Assembly (NCBI RefSeq): GCF_031202265.1
Contig: NZ_CP100604.1
Span: 5,624,501-5,688,500, forward strand
From: Bradyrhizobium sp. Ash2021
GTDB lineage: Bacteria; Pseudomonadota; Alphaproteobacteria; Rhizobiales; Xanthobacteraceae
DNA: 64,000 nt
Direction of reading: 5' to 3'
Below, in pieces: positions 36,061 through 45,140 of this stretch. Under the pieces are notes generated by a model. That model was not told the DNA's origin. It saw only the letters and a program-made list of their open reading frames with translations, and ran no database searches. How positions within the stretch are numbered: the stretch's first letter is position 1; every line of letters begins with the position of its first letter. A program made the position numbers and the translations under genes.

Positions 36061-36357
36061 TCAATCGATCGAGACCATGACGACGCCGGCCCGCACGATC
36101 CCGAGCGCGCGCGCCGCACTGGTCGAGACATCGATGATCCGGCCGCGAACGAACGGCCCGCGATCATTGACGCGACACTGGATCGAATGGCCGCGATAGG
36201 AAACCCTGACCAGGCTGCCGAACGCCCGGCTGCGGTGGGCGCAGGTCATTTCACCGCTCGTGCCGACACCGCGATAATAGGAGGCCATGCCGCTCTCGGC
36301 ATTTGCCACCGAGCTGCCAAGCAGCAGCGCGGTGGCGCAAACCTTCGCAACTCTCAT
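36061..36357 (-). CDS. RlpA-like double-psi beta-barrel protein
   Basis: 98 residues with a signal peptide MRVAKVCATALLLGSSVANA. The mature domain carries the RlpA signature: GMASYYRGVGTSGEMTCAHR, FGSLVRVSYRGHSIQCRVND and RGPFVRGRIIDVSTSAARAL. RlpA proteins are septal-ring lytic transglycosylases acting on peptidoglycan lacking peptide stems. This short form lacks the SPOR domain, and the catalytic Asp/His set cannot be confirmed by eye. Convergent with the histidine kinase gene. Confidence 0.88.
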   Translation of the reverse strand: MRVAKVCATALLLGSSVANAESGMASYYRGVGTSGEMTCAHRSRAFGSLVRVSYRGHSIQCRVNDRGPFVRGRIIDVSTSAARALGIVRAGVVMVSID

Positions 36358-36462
36358 TACTTGCCAACATCGGTTGGCCCCGTTGAAGAACGCGTCGCGA
36401 TCGAGAGAGTTCCAAAAAACTTGCCTGCCGGCGATGATGTGAGGGCTGCCCGCCGGGCCCCC

Positions 36463-39183
36463 TCAGGCCGCGTCTTCGACCTCGGCCGGGCGCAGTGCCA
36501 GCAGCGCGCGGATTTCATGCGCCGGGCGCGCCGCGCTGAACAGATAGCCCTGCATCTGCGTGCATCCCAGCGCCTGCACGGTGTCGCGCTGCTGCTCGGT
36601 CTCGACGCCTTCCGCGGTCGTGACCATGTTGCGGTCGGCCGCGATGCTCACCACCGCCCGGATGATCGATGACGATGAGGAATTGCGGGTCACTTCCTTG
36701 ACGAAGCTGCGGTCGATCTTGATCTTGTCGAACGGGAACCGCTGCAGATATTGCAGCGAGGAATAGCCGGTGCCGAAATCGTCCAGCGCGATGTGAACCC
36801 CGAGCGCGCGCAGCCCGTTCAACGCAACGAGGGCGGCGTCGTCATCGGCGATCAGCACGGCTTCGGTGATTTCCAGCTCCAGCCGCCGCGGATCGAGCCC
36901 GGTCTCGGCCAGCGCCGCCGCGACCTTCAGCGACAGCGTCTGCGACTTGAACTGGATCGGAGAGACGTTGACGGCGACGCGCACATGCGCCGGCCATGTC
37001 GCAGCTTCCGCGCAGGCGGTCCGCAACACCCACTGCCCGATCTCCTCGATCAGGCCGGTTTCCTCGGCAACCGGAATAAAGTCGGCGGGCGAAATCATGC
37101 CGCGCACCGGATGCCGCCAGCGCAACAGCGCTTCGCAGCCGGTGACTTCATCGCTGTTGAGGTCGACCAGCGGCTGGTAATGAATTTCGAAGCCGCCCTC
37201 GAGCAGCGCCGTTCGCAAATCGCTCTCGAGTTCGCGGCGGAGATTGGCCTGCCGTTCCATCGCCGGATCGAAGAAACGATGGGTGCGGCGGCCGGCCGCC
37301 TTGGCGGCATACATTGCCAGATCGGCGCTTTTCAGCAGCCCGAACAGATCGGAGCCGTGACGCGGGGCGATCGCGATGCCAATACTGGCATCGCCGCAGA
37401 GGCGATGGCCGTGGCAATCGAACGGCGTTCGCAGCGCCTGATAGATCCGCGCGACCAGCGCGCTGACTTCATCGTCGCTTGTCACCGCGCGTTGCAGGAT
37501 GGCGAATTCGTCGCCGCCGAGGCGGGCGATGAAGTCCTCAGATCCCACCGACTGACGCAGGCGCTCGGCGATCCGTTTGAGGAATTCGTCGCCGATCAGA
37601 TGCCCCAGTGAATCGTTGATGCTCTTGAACTCGTCGATGTCGATGTAGAGGATCGCGAACTCGACGCCGGCGGTCTCCAGCAGCAAGCCCTCCGCATGGC
37701 GCTGGAACAGCGTCCGGTTCGGCAGGCTGGTCAGCGCGTCATAATGGGCAAGATGCTCAATCCTGGCCTGGACCCGGCGAACCTCAGTCACGTCTTCCAG
37801 CGTCGTGGCCCAGCCGCCGTCCGGCGATCGCTTGTAGACCAGCCGGATCATGCGCCCGTCGGGCATCGAAATCACGGTGTCGCGCACCTCGTTATGCTCG
37901 GGATTGAGGAATCTCGCGCAGTAGGCATCGACGTCGCCCTCGAACGAGCCGATCTGCTGGCGATGCAGGATGAGATCGCGCAGATGACAGCCGGGCTTGG
38001 CGACGTCGGGCGAGACGCCGAACATCTCGATGTAACGCTCATTGCAGATCACGAGGCGGCCCGAAGCGTCGAACAGCAGCAGGCCCTGGGTCATGTTGTT
38101 GATCGCGGTGTCGAGCTGCTGGGTCTTCTCCGACAGCTTGCGTTGCGCGGCGGCGTGCTGGCGCCGCAACTGGCGCACGATCGGGAAGATCGTGCAGATG
38201 ACGACGATGACCGCAAGCACCGCGGCAAAGAACTGCAGCTTGGTCTGCGCCCGCCAATCGGCGAGCGCGGTCGACGTCTTGGTGGCCGCCACGATCAGGA
38301 TCGGAAAATTCGTCAGCGACCTGACCGCGCCGACCCTGTCCTCCGACTGGACCGTGCTCGTGAAACGTCCTGCGACATTGCCGTTCAGGGCCAGGGCCCT
38401 CTGAAACGCCGGCAAACCGGCAACGTTACGACCGACCAGCGCATCGTTGCGCGGATAGCTGGCGATGATAGTGCCGTCGCGGTGAATCATCGAAATCGCG
38501 GTGTCGCTGTCCAGCGCCAACGATGCGACGAAATCCTCGAAATGGCTCGGCTCGACGCCGCGGGTGGCAAAACCGACGATTTCGCCGCGACGGCCGACGA
38601 TCTTGCGCGCGAAGATCGTGGTCCAGACTCCCGTTACCTTGCTCATCGCCGGCGCGACGATCACGTCGGGGGTCGGCTTTCCCGAGGTAAACTCCATGAA
38701 GTATCGCCGGTCCGCGATGCTGATGTCCGGTGTCGGCCATATCTCGGAAGAATTGATCAGCCTGCCCTTGGCATTGAACAGGTTCAAACTCCCGACATGG
38801 GGAAGCGCCGCGAGCTTGGCGCGCAGCATCTCATGCGCGCCGAACGTCGACATTTTCTGTTCGAATTCGTCTGCGCTATCAACCCGGCCCGCCTGCATAT
38901 AGCTGACGACGTCGTCGTGAACATGCTGGAGATCGCCGAGCTGCTGGTCGAAATGACGCGACAGCAGCAGCGCCGTGTTGTTGAGTTCGCGCTCGGCGAC
39001 CTCGAGCGCGCGGGCGCGGAATTGCTCGGCGAAGTAGGCGGTGCCGAGCGTGATCGCGAGGACGAGCCCGGCGGCGCACAGGATGAGCCACTGGATCGCG
39101 CCCAGTCGTGTCCGCCCCAGCGCGTCGATGATCGACTGCCGCAGGTCTCCCGCGATGAATTTGTCAGATGACTGATCCAACAT
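36463..39183 (-). CDS. Membrane diguanylate cyclase / phosphodiesterase (Cache-PAS-GGDEF-EAL)
   Basis: 906 residues from the ATG at 39183 (MLDQSSDKFIAGDLRQS), which has a G-rich leader; a TTG at 39222 is less likely. The first transmembrane helix (WLILCAAGLVLAITLGTAYF) and a second (FFAAVLAVIVVICTIFPIV) bound a periplasmic Cache-like sensor. A PAS domain, GGDEF (ARLGGDEFAIL, intact) and EAL (GCEALLRWRH; DDFGTGYSSLQYL) follow. Both active-site motifs are complete, so it may make and degrade c-di-GMP under sensor control. Confidence 0.93.
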   Translation of the reverse strand: MLDQSSDKFIAGDLRQSIIDALGRTRLGAIQWLILCAAGLVLAITLGTAYFAEQFRARALEVAERELNNTALLLSRHFDQQLGDLQHVHDDVVSYMQAGRVDSADEFEQKMSTFGAHEMLRAKLAALPHVGSLNLFNAKGRLINSSEIWPTPDISIADRRYFMEFTSGKPTPDVIVAPAMSKVTGVWTTIFARKIVGRRGEIVGFATRGVEPSHFEDFVASLALDSDTAISMIHRDGTIIASYPRNDALVGRNVAGLPAFQRALALNGNVAGRFTSTVQSEDRVGAVRSLTNFPILIVAATKTSTALADWRAQTKLQFFAAVLAVIVVICTIFPIVRQLRRQHAAAQRKLSEKTQQLDTAINNMTQGLLLFDASGRLVICNERYIEMFGVSPDVAKPGCHLRDLILHRQQIGSFEGDVDAYCARFLNPEHNEVRDTVISMPDGRMIRLVYKRSPDGGWATTLEDVTEVRRVQARIEHLAHYDALTSLPNRTLFQRHAEGLLLETAGVEFAILYIDIDEFKSINDSLGHLIGDEFLKRIAERLRQSVGSEDFIARLGGDEFAILQRAVTSDDEVSALVARIYQALRTPFDCHGHRLCGDASIGIAIAPRHGSDLFGLLKSADLAMYAAKAAGRRTHRFFDPAMERQANLRRELESDLRTALLEGGFEIHYQPLVDLNSDEVTGCEALLRWRHPVRGMISPADFIPVAEETGLIEEIGQWVLRTACAEAATWPAHVRVAVNVSPIQFKSQTLSLKVAAALAETGLDPRRLELEITEAVLIADDDAALVALNGLRALGVHIALDDFGTGYSSLQYLQRFPFDKIKIDRSFVKEVTRNSSSSSIIRAVVSIAADRNMVTTAEGVETEQQRDTVQALGCTQMQGYLFSAARPAHEIRALLALRPAEVEDAA

Positions 39184-39275
39184 TTTGCTTGCCCCCACAG
39201 GCGCTTGTTGTAAGGGGCACAACCCAAGAGGGCGTTAGCAAAATGAGTTATCGCAAAGTTAAAAACCTATCCGAA

Positions 39276-39803
39276 TCAGGGCGTTTCCGCCAATTCCGCT
39301 TCCTTCAAACTGCACTCGATCAAGGCGCCCTCGATCGTGAACTTTGAAAAGGGCGACAGCGGCGTCGAGACCTGCAGCGCCGCGAAGAATTGCGAATCAC
39401 CGGGGCTCTTGAGGAAGAACCGGATGTGGCCCGCCGACAGCGAGTCCCGCGACAGCCAGACGATGCCGGAAAACAGCGCCACCATCATCTGGGCATATTC
39501 GCCGGCGCCGGCCAGCCCCAGTTCGTAGACCGGAGACACGCTGACGAAGCGCACGCGCAGGAGCGGCGAAGAATATTTGCTCATCAGCATGCGGCTGACC
39601 TGACACACCGCATGAATCCGCTCGCCGTCGGAAAGGCAATACAGACCTGGATTGCTGGTATCCTTGATCAGGCTATCGAAGGCCGCGCAGCTTCCCGACG
39701 CGAAGGTAGAAAAATCCTCGCCGACGCCTTCAGCGTCCTTCTTCCATTGAGCCTTGATCGAACGCCAGGCCTTGTCCGGGTCTTTCATCGGCAGCAGGCG
39801 CAT
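39276..39803 (-). CDS. Hypothetical protein (175 aa)
   Basis: Starts MRLLPMKDPDKAWRSIKAQW at 39803; an ATG five codons later is an alternative. The protein is mixed alpha/beta, with a central YCLSDGERIHAVCQVSRMLM and YAQMMVALFSGIVWLSRDSL. The pattern of LLRVRFVSVSPVYELGL is reminiscent of an acetyltransferase fold, but I do not recognise a family. No Shine-Dalgarno sequence is visible. A TTAA-N7-TTAA element ends three bases before the ATG. It precedes the GGDEF-EAL gene in the same direction, 92 bp away. Confidence 0.65.
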   Translation of the reverse strand: MRLLPMKDPDKAWRSIKAQWKKDAEGVGEDFSTFASGSCAAFDSLIKDTSNPGLYCLSDGERIHAVCQVSRMLMSKYSSPLLRVRFVSVSPVYELGLAGAGEYAQMMVALFSGIVWLSRDSLSAGHIRFFLKSPGDSQFFAALQVSTPLSPFSKFTIEGALIECSLKEAELAETP

Positions 39804-39805
39804 GA

Positions 39806-39820
39806 TTAACCGGTGGTTAA
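39806..39820. promoter_or_regulatory. Candidate CtrA box (TTAA-N7-TTAA)
   Basis: ttaaccggtggttaa matches the full alphaproteobacterial CtrA recognition pattern TTAA-N7-TTAA and is also an inverted repeat. It sits immediately upstream of the start at 39803, where binding would probably repress. The match is short, so chance occurrence is possible. Confidence 0.4.
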
Positions 39821-40095
39821 AGCAGGAAATTATCACGGACATTTTATACCGAGCCGCTAAAGACTTACTTACGGCGCGCGGACGCCGGACATCATTGTGC
39901 GGACGGCTCGATTTCGCTACCTGGACGGGCGCTGGTCCGCGATACCGCTTCCCCGCCGGTGGTGCGGCGATCTCGCGATCGCGCGACAGCGTGGCCGGTG
40001 GCGTGCGCAACATGCTGCGGTTTCGACCGGCAACGGCGTTTGATAGGGTGGGCTTTTATAGATGCGAGGCTGGATTTTTCTGTCACTGTCCCCGG

Positions 40096-40794
40096 ATGAA
40101 TGATTTCAGGCAATCTGTCGCGGCGGCGCTTGCGCTGATCGGCAGCTTCGATTCCGAGCTGATCGGCATCGTCTGGCTGTCGCTGCGCGTCAGCCTGTCG
40201 GCGAGCCTCATCGCGTTGCTGATCGGCACGCCCCTGGGCGTGTGGCTTGCGATCAGCCGGTTTCGCGGGCGGCAGGTTCTGGTCGTGCTGGCCAACGCCC
40301 TGCTCGGCCTGCCGCCGGTCGTGGCGGGCCTCATGCTTTATCTGCTGCTCTCGCGATCGGGCCCGCTCGGCTTCGCCGGGCTGCTGTTCACGCCGACGGC
40401 CATGGTCGTTGCTCAGGTGATGCTCACCACGCCGATCGTGGTCGCGCTGGTGCATCGCCCGGTCTCCGTTCTCTGGGCCGAATATGCCGATCTCGCCCGC
40501 ACCGATGGTCTCTCCCATCTTCGCAGCGTGGCCTTGCTGATTTCGCTCGGCCGCGCCTCGCTGCTCACCGCCTTCCTCGCCGCCTTCGGGCGCGCCATCG
40601 CCGAAGTCGGCGCCATCATCATCGTCGGCGGCAACATTCGCGGCTACACGCGCACCATGACCACCGCCATCGTGCTGGAAACCAGCAAGGGCGAATTGTC
40701 GCTGGCGCTCGGGCTCGGACTGATCCTGCTGTCGCTCAGCGTGACCATCAGCACCGTGGCGTTCCTGCTAGTCGGACGCGTTGGGGAAAAATAA
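40096..40794 (+). CDS. tupB: Tungstate-type ABC transporter permease (TupB-like)
   Basis: 232 residues with five to six transmembrane helices. The permease EAA-like loop is SHLRSVALLISLGRASLLTA, then GRAIAEVGAIIIVGGNIRG, the typical phrase of TupB/ModB-type permeases. It would import tungstate (or a similar oxyanion) for molybdopterin enzymes. The cognate binding protein gene lies convergently and overlaps its 3' end by 27 bp. The ATPase (TupC) normally encoded next is not in the window. The ribosome-binding site is poor; a longer frame upstream has no better start. Confidence 0.85.
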   Translation: MNDFRQSVAAALALIGSFDSELIGIVWLSLRVSLSASLIALLIGTPLGVWLAISRFRGRQVLVVLANALLGLPPVVAGLMLYLLLSRSGPLGFAGLLFTPTAMVVAQVMLTTPIVVALVHRPVSVLWAEYADLARTDGLSHLRSVALLISLGRASLLTAFLAAFGRAIAEVGAIIIVGGNIRGYTRTMTTAIVLETSKGELSLALGLGLILLSLSVTISTVAFLLVGRVGEK

Positions 40795-41592
40795 CTGCTC
40801 GCCGCCGACCTTATAATCGGCAATCGTCTTTTGCCCCTGCGGCGAGACCAGCCAGTCGATGAAAGCCTGGCCATCTGCGGCTTTCACGCCGGGATGCCTG
40901 GCCGGATTGACCAGCATCACGCCGTATTGGTTGAACAGGCGGCGATCGCCTTCGGTCAAAACCGCAAGCTCGCCACGGTTTTTGAACGAAAGCCAGGTGC
41001 CGCGGTCCGACAGCAGATAGGCATTGGCCGACGAAGCCATGTTGAGTGCCGCACCCATGCCCTGCCCGATCTCGCGGTACCAATCGCCTTTGGCCGCGGC
41101 GAGGTCGATTCCCGCTTCCTTCCAAAGCCGCAGTTCGGCTTCATGGGTACCGGAACGATCGCCGCGCGAGACGAAGGTCGCCCTGCTCTCGGCGATCTTC
41201 CGCAGCGCGACGGCAACGTCCTTGCCGCCGGCAATATGCGCCGGATCGGCCTTCGGCCCGATCACCACGAAATCATTGTACATGACGTCATGGCGCTTCA
41301 CGCCAAAACCTTCGGCGAGGAACTTCTGCTCTGCTACCTTGTCGTGCACGAACACCACGTCGGCATCGCCGCGCCGTCCGATGTCGAGCGCCTGCCCGGT
41401 GCCGACGGCCACTACCTTGACGCCGATTCCGGTTGCCGAGGTGAAGCTCGGCAGCAGATAGCCGAACAGCCCCGACTGTTCCGTCGAGGTTGTCGAGGCC
41501 ACCGTGATCGTGCGCTGCTGCGCCAATGCGCTGCCGAAAAATGCGAGGCTTGAGAATGCGAGGCTGGCAACAAGGACGAGAAGGCGTTTCAT
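40768..41592 (-). CDS. tupA: Tungstate-binding periplasmic protein (TupA-like)
   Basis: 274 residues with a signal peptide MKRLLVLVASLAFSSLAFFG then SALAQ. The oxyanion-binding signature is ITVASTTSTEQSGLFGYLLP (TTTS-type). SRGDRSGTHEAELRLWK and QYGVMLVNPARHPGVKAADG are typical of TupA. It should bind tungstate in the periplasm and deliver it to the TupB permease. The gene is convergent with tupB and overlaps its end, unlike the usual tupABC operon, which suggests a local inversion. Confidence 0.9.
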   Translation of the reverse strand: MKRLLVLVASLAFSSLAFFGSALAQQRTITVASTTSTEQSGLFGYLLPSFTSATGIGVKVVAVGTGQALDIGRRGDADVVFVHDKVAEQKFLAEGFGVKRHDVMYNDFVVIGPKADPAHIAGGKDVAVALRKIAESRATFVSRGDRSGTHEAELRLWKEAGIDLAAAKGDWYREIGQGMGAALNMASSANAYLLSDRGTWLSFKNRGELAVLTEGDRRLFNQYGVMLVNPARHPGVKAADGQAFIDWLVSPQGQKTIADYKVGGEQLFFPNASD

Positions 41593-41760
41593 GACTTAAA
41601 CTACCAATGATGAAGCGAGCGGTAGAAAGCTTGCCAATTCCTGCGATGCAAGACAATGCTCTGCGCTTGTTTCACCATGCGGCTATTCCGCAGCTTCGTG
41701 GCCGCCGATAAAGCCCAAGGTTTTTCACGGCATCGCGAAGAAGAACATGGACCGAAGTTG

Positions 41761-41976
41761 ATGGACACGCTGACTGCCTTCGGACTGTTCGCGGTGACGC
41801 TGATGCTCGTTTGCTACGCGGCGGAGGACCGAAGCCCCTGGTTCGTTTTGGCGTTTGCCGCCGCCTGCGCGCTGGGTTCGATTTACGGATTTCTTCAAGG
41901 CGCCTGGCCGTTCGGTCTGGTCGAAGCGATCTGGTCGGTCGTGGCCCTGCGTCGCTGGCTCGGCCGGCGGGCGTAG
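41761..41976 (+). CDS. Small hypothetical inner-membrane protein (71 aa)
   Basis: MDTLTAFGLFAVTLMLVCYA, EDRSPWFVLAFAAACALGSI and GFLQGAWPFGLVEAIWSVVA predict two to three transmembrane helices, ending in RRWLGRRA. The ATG at 41761 suits the hydrophobic start; a longer frame begins at 41656 but would add a charged leader. Its C-terminal motif W..GLVEAIW.VVA.RRW looks conserved from memory in rhizobial small membrane proteins. Function unknown. Confidence 0.65.
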   Translation: MDTLTAFGLFAVTLMLVCYAAEDRSPWFVLAFAAACALGSIYGFLQGAWPFGLVEAIWSVVALRRWLGRRA

Positions 41977-42113
41977 CCGGCGTGGACGCCGACCACCGGC
42001 CGAGAACAAAGCCGGTTGACGTAACCGGATTCCCTGTAACAATTCTGTCATGTAGCGAAACTAAACGGATGCAACGGCTGCCAGCCGGAATCGTTTCTGA
42101 CGGGGAGAACCTG

Positions 42114-43952
42114 ATGCGCCGCACAATGGTGTTGCTGTCCGCAAGCCTGATCACGCTGACTGCAACCGCTGCTTCGGCGCAAAACGCCACGCCGCGCAAC
42201 CTGATTCTGTTCGTGCCGGACGGCCTGCGCGCGCGCATCGTGACGCCGCAGACCGCACCCGCAATGGCCGATATCCGCGACAAGGGCGTCAACTTCAGGA
42301 ACTCGCATTCGCTGTTTCCGACCTTCACGACCGCGAACGCCTCAGCGATGGCGACCGGCCATTATCTCGGCGATACCGGTGACTTCAGCAACACGATCTA
42401 TACCGGCTATAGTTCAGTCCCGGCCGGCGACACCGTGGTCCCCTTCCTCGAAAACGACGCCGTGCTCGGCGATGTCGACGAGCACTTCAACGGCGACTAT
42501 CTCAACGAGGAAACCATCCTCAAGATGGCGCGCGCGCAGGGTTTCAGCACCGCCGCCATCGGCAAGCTCGGCCCGACCTTGATCTTTGACCACACCGACC
42601 GTGGCAAGAACACGATCGTGATCGACGACTCCACCGGCGGCAAGACCGGCGTTCCCCTGTCGGACGAAATCAAGGACGCGCTGACCAAAGCCAATTTGCC
42701 GCTGACGACCCCCTCGCGCGGCGATAACGCCAATGCCGGCGACGCCAAGACGCCCGGCACCACGGTCGCCAACGTCGCGCAACAGGCCTACATGGCCGAC
42801 GTCGCCAGCAAGGTGGTGCTGCCGATGTTCAAGGCGCGCAACAAGCCGTTCGTGCTGGTGTTCTGGTCGCGCGATCCCGACGGCAGCCAGCACAATACCG
42901 GCGACAGCCTCAACACCATCACCCCCGGCATCAACGGGCCGACCTCGATGGCCGGCATCAAGAACGCCGACAACAACCTGGCGCAATTGCGCAAGGCGCT
43001 CGACGATCTCGGCCTCGCCGCCAACACCAACATCATCGTCTCCGCCGACCACGGCTTCTCGACGATTTCGAAGGAGAGCAAGACCAGCCCCTCGGCGAAG
43101 ATTTCCTACGACGACACGCCGAAGGATTTCCTGCCCATGGGCTTCCTCGCCATCGATCTTTCGAAAGCGCTGAACCTGCCGCTGTTCGATCCCAACGACA
43201 AGAATACGCGGGTCGCCGACAATGCCCATCCCAAGGCCGGCAATGGCGTGCTCGGACAGGATCCCGCAAAGCCCGATCTGGTGGTTGCGACCAACGGTGG
43301 ATCGGATTTGATCTACCTGCCGAACAAGGACAAGAAGCTGGCCGACCGCACCATCAAGGCGCTGCTGGAGCAGGATTACGTCAGCGGGCTGTTCGTGGAC
43401 GACAAGCTCGGACGTTTCCCGGGCACGCTGCCGATGTCGCAACTCAACCTCAAGGGCAATGCGGTGACGCCGAACCCGTCGATCGTGGTCAATTTCCGCT
43501 CCTGGTCGAGCGGCTGCGAGGAGCCGACCAACTGCTCGGTCCAGATCGCCGACACGGTGCTGCGGCAGGGCCAGGGCATGCACGGCAGCTTCAGCCGCGG
43601 CGACACCCTGAATTTCATGGCGGCGATCGGCCCCGACTTCAAATCCGGCTATGTCGATCCGCTCCCGGTCAGCAACGCCGACGTCGGCATGACCATTGCG
43701 CAGCTTCTGCATTTGCGTGGCACCGGCAACGGCGGCTTGATGGGCCGCGTCATATCCGAGGCGCTCCCCAATGGCATCGTTCCGAAGACCGCCGACGGCA
43801 CCGTCACCTCCAAGCCGGCCGCGAATGGCCTGCAGACGGTGTTGAAATTCCAGCGCGTGCTGTCGACGCGCTATTTCGACGTCGCGGGATTCCCGGGCCG
43901 CACGCTCGGGCTGGACGCGGAAGGCGGCAAGCAGAAAACGGCGGGGAAGTAA
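42114..43952 (+). CDS. Alkaline-phosphatase-superfamily phosphodiesterase/pyrophosphatase, exported
   Basis: 612 residues from the ATG at 42114, with GGGGAG seven bases upstream. The signal peptide MRRTMVLLSASLITLTATAA is followed by SAQ. Catalytic features of the NPP/alkaline phosphatase fold are present: LFVPDGLRARI (metal Asp), SLFPTFTTANASAMATGH (Thr nucleophile in the FPTFTTANA run), SRDPDGSQHNTGD (metal Asp/His) and VSADHGFSTIS (metal Asp-His). It probably hydrolyses phosphodiesters or pyrophosphates in the periplasm. Its length exceeds that of typical family members because of insertions between 180 and 250. Confidence 0.88.
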   Translation: MRRTMVLLSASLITLTATAASAQNATPRNLILFVPDGLRARIVTPQTAPAMADIRDKGVNFRNSHSLFPTFTTANASAMATGHYLGDTGDFSNTIYTGYSSVPAGDTVVPFLENDAVLGDVDEHFNGDYLNEETILKMARAQGFSTAAIGKLGPTLIFDHTDRGKNTIVIDDSTGGKTGVPLSDEIKDALTKANLPLTTPSRGDNANAGDAKTPGTTVANVAQQAYMADVASKVVLPMFKARNKPFVLVFWSRDPDGSQHNTGDSLNTITPGINGPTSMAGIKNADNNLAQLRKALDDLGLAANTNIIVSADHGFSTISKESKTSPSAKISYDDTPKDFLPMGFLAIDLSKALNLPLFDPNDKNTRVADNAHPKAGNGVLGQDPAKPDLVVATNGGSDLIYLPNKDKKLADRTIKALLEQDYVSGLFVDDKLGRFPGTLPMSQLNLKGNAVTPNPSIVVNFRSWSSGCEEPTNCSVQIADTVLRQGQGMHGSFSRGDTLNFMAAIGPDFKSGYVDPLPVSNADVGMTIAQLLHLRGTGNGGLMGRVISEALPNGIVPKTADGTVTSKPAANGLQTVLKFQRVLSTRYFDVAGFPGRTLGLDAEGGKQKTAGK

Positions 43953-44127
43953 CCCCCCGCCGCGTCGTATCCATCGCAGCCGGTAGCCCGCATGAGCGCC
44001 GCGCGGAAGAGAACGTCCCGGATATCGCCAAGCCTCTCATCGGGCGGCGTTACGCGTCGACCCGTTGGCTCATCCGGGTGACGCGCGGCTTAGCGCGCAA
44101 GGCGCCATGGTCCAGCGGAATGCTGCA
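43953..44127. repeat. Intergenic; hairpin and lineage-repeat fragment
   Basis: gcggggaagtaaccccccgc forms a small hairpin over the stop of the phosphatase-superfamily gene. Then tagcccgcatgagcg ... cgttggctcatccgggtgac resembles fragments of a common Bradyrhizobium repeat (cccggatgagccaacgggt type). No gene. Confidence 0.35.
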
Positions 44128-44349
44128 CTACGAATTTATCTTTTGAAGCAGGTCCGCGCTTGCCTCGGGCTCAGGACGTTTGGCCGACGGCTGGCGTAAC
44201 CGCTTCATCAGCTCACGCAGGCTCAGCGGCAGCACCACCTCGTGGTGCCGCATGCCCTTCCCGCCCTTGACCAGGCCGAGATCCCGCACCACGCAATAGC
44301 GCCCGCTGCTCATGCGAGCCAGGCGACAACCCCTGAACAATCCCAACAT
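44128..44349 (-). CDS. Small basic hypothetical protein
   Basis: 73 residues if started at the ATG at 44349 (MLGLFRGCRLARMSSGRYCV); a GTG at 44367 and an ATG at 44313 are alternatives. Recognisable features are VRDLGLVKGGKGMRHHEVVL and LPLSLRELMKRLRQPSAKRP, a basic amphipathic helix. No family recognised and no clear ribosome-binding site. It may be real, because the GC3 pattern is coding-like. Confidence 0.4.
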   Translation of the reverse strand: MLGLFRGCRLARMSSGRYCVVRDLGLVKGGKGMRHHEVVLPLSLRELMKRLRQPSAKRPEPEASADLLQKINS

Positions 44350-44508
44350 GCCGCGAGCATGCACCACCCCGCGATTCCGTCAATTCTTGACGGGCGCCGA
44401 ATCCTTATCGCGCAGGGGTCCCTTGTCCGCCGCTGCGTCAGGTCGATTGACGCCCATTCCCTGGGAAAAACGGGAGAGTTTCGTCGAACGATCCGGTTTT
44501 TCGCCAAA

Positions 44509-44535
44509 CAAAAACGGCGGGGACATCCCCCGCCG
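44509..44535 (-). terminator. Rho-independent terminator of the 44565-45140 gene
   Basis: On the minus strand, ggcggggg atgt ccccgcc is followed by gtttttgttt, a GC-rich 7 bp stem and T-tract about 30 bases after the stop codon. Confidence 0.8.
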
Positions 44536-44564
44536 CCCTTAAAATCCAATCGTTTGGAATCAAC

Positions 44565-45140
44565 CTACATCATCCCGATGTCGAACACGTTCGGCAACTG
44601 CGACAGCGGCAGGGCGGCCGCGCCGACGAAGGTCGCGACCATCGCTGCCAGCGTGTGGTTACGGCGGCGCTTGCCGCGCATCTGGCCGGCGATCCAATCC
44701 AGCATCTGGGTGTCGATTTGCCGCGCATGCGCCGGCGCCCAACTTGCGATATCGGTGTCCGGCGACAGCGCCACCGTGCGCGGCGGCACCGGCAGCCCGG
44801 ATTCGGAGGCCGCGTGATGTGCGACGGCCTTGGCCAGCAAATCATCGAACCGGCCGTTGTCGCTGCGCTCGGCGGCGGCGTCGTTGATCTCGAACAGCGC
44901 CTCGGCTTCGGCGCGGCTGACCGGCTGATGTTCGACCGCGCTCGCGGTCAGGATGCGCGCGCACAGGGTGGCGTCATCGGCGTCCAGCGTGCGGGAAAAA
45001 TGGATGCGGCCCTTGGTGGTCGGGCCTTCGCCGGTGATCACGCCGTCGCGCACAATGGTCAGCGCATGCGCCGCGGTCTTGCGGCAGGACGGTTGGAGGG
45101 CGGCGAACAGCTCATTGGCCTTGGTACTAGGGGCAGACAT
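44565..45140 (-). CDS. Hypothetical protein with C-terminal membrane segment (191 aa)
   Basis: Starts MSAPSTKANELFAALQPSCR at 45140, with GAGAAG upstream; a longer frame to 45188 lacks support. The first 150 residues are soluble (RKTAAHALTIVRDGVITGEG, TKGRIHFSRTLDADDATLCA). A basic patch MRGKRRRNH precedes one hydrophobic segment (TLAAMVATFVGAAALPLSQL). It may be a tail-anchored or peripheral membrane protein. Family not recognised. Has its own terminator. Confidence 0.7.
   Translation of the reverse strand: MSAPSTKANELFAALQPSCRKTAAHALTIVRDGVITGEGPTTKGRIHFSRTLDADDATLCARILTASAVEHQPVSRAEAEALFEINDAAAERSDNGRFDDLLAKAVAHHAASESGLPVPPRTVALSPDTDIASWAPAHARQIDTQMLDWIAGQMRGKRRRNHTLAAMVATFVGAAALPLSQLPNVFDIGMM

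Noticed and set aside
37696..39171. 491-codon plus-strand frame opposite the GGDEF-EAL gene
   Set aside because: Shadow of the minus-strand gene, which carries intact GGDEF and EAL motifs.
42414..43712. 432-codon minus-strand frame opposite the phosphatase-superfamily gene
   Set aside because: No start context or domain; the plus strand has signal peptide, ribosome-binding site and catalytic motifs.
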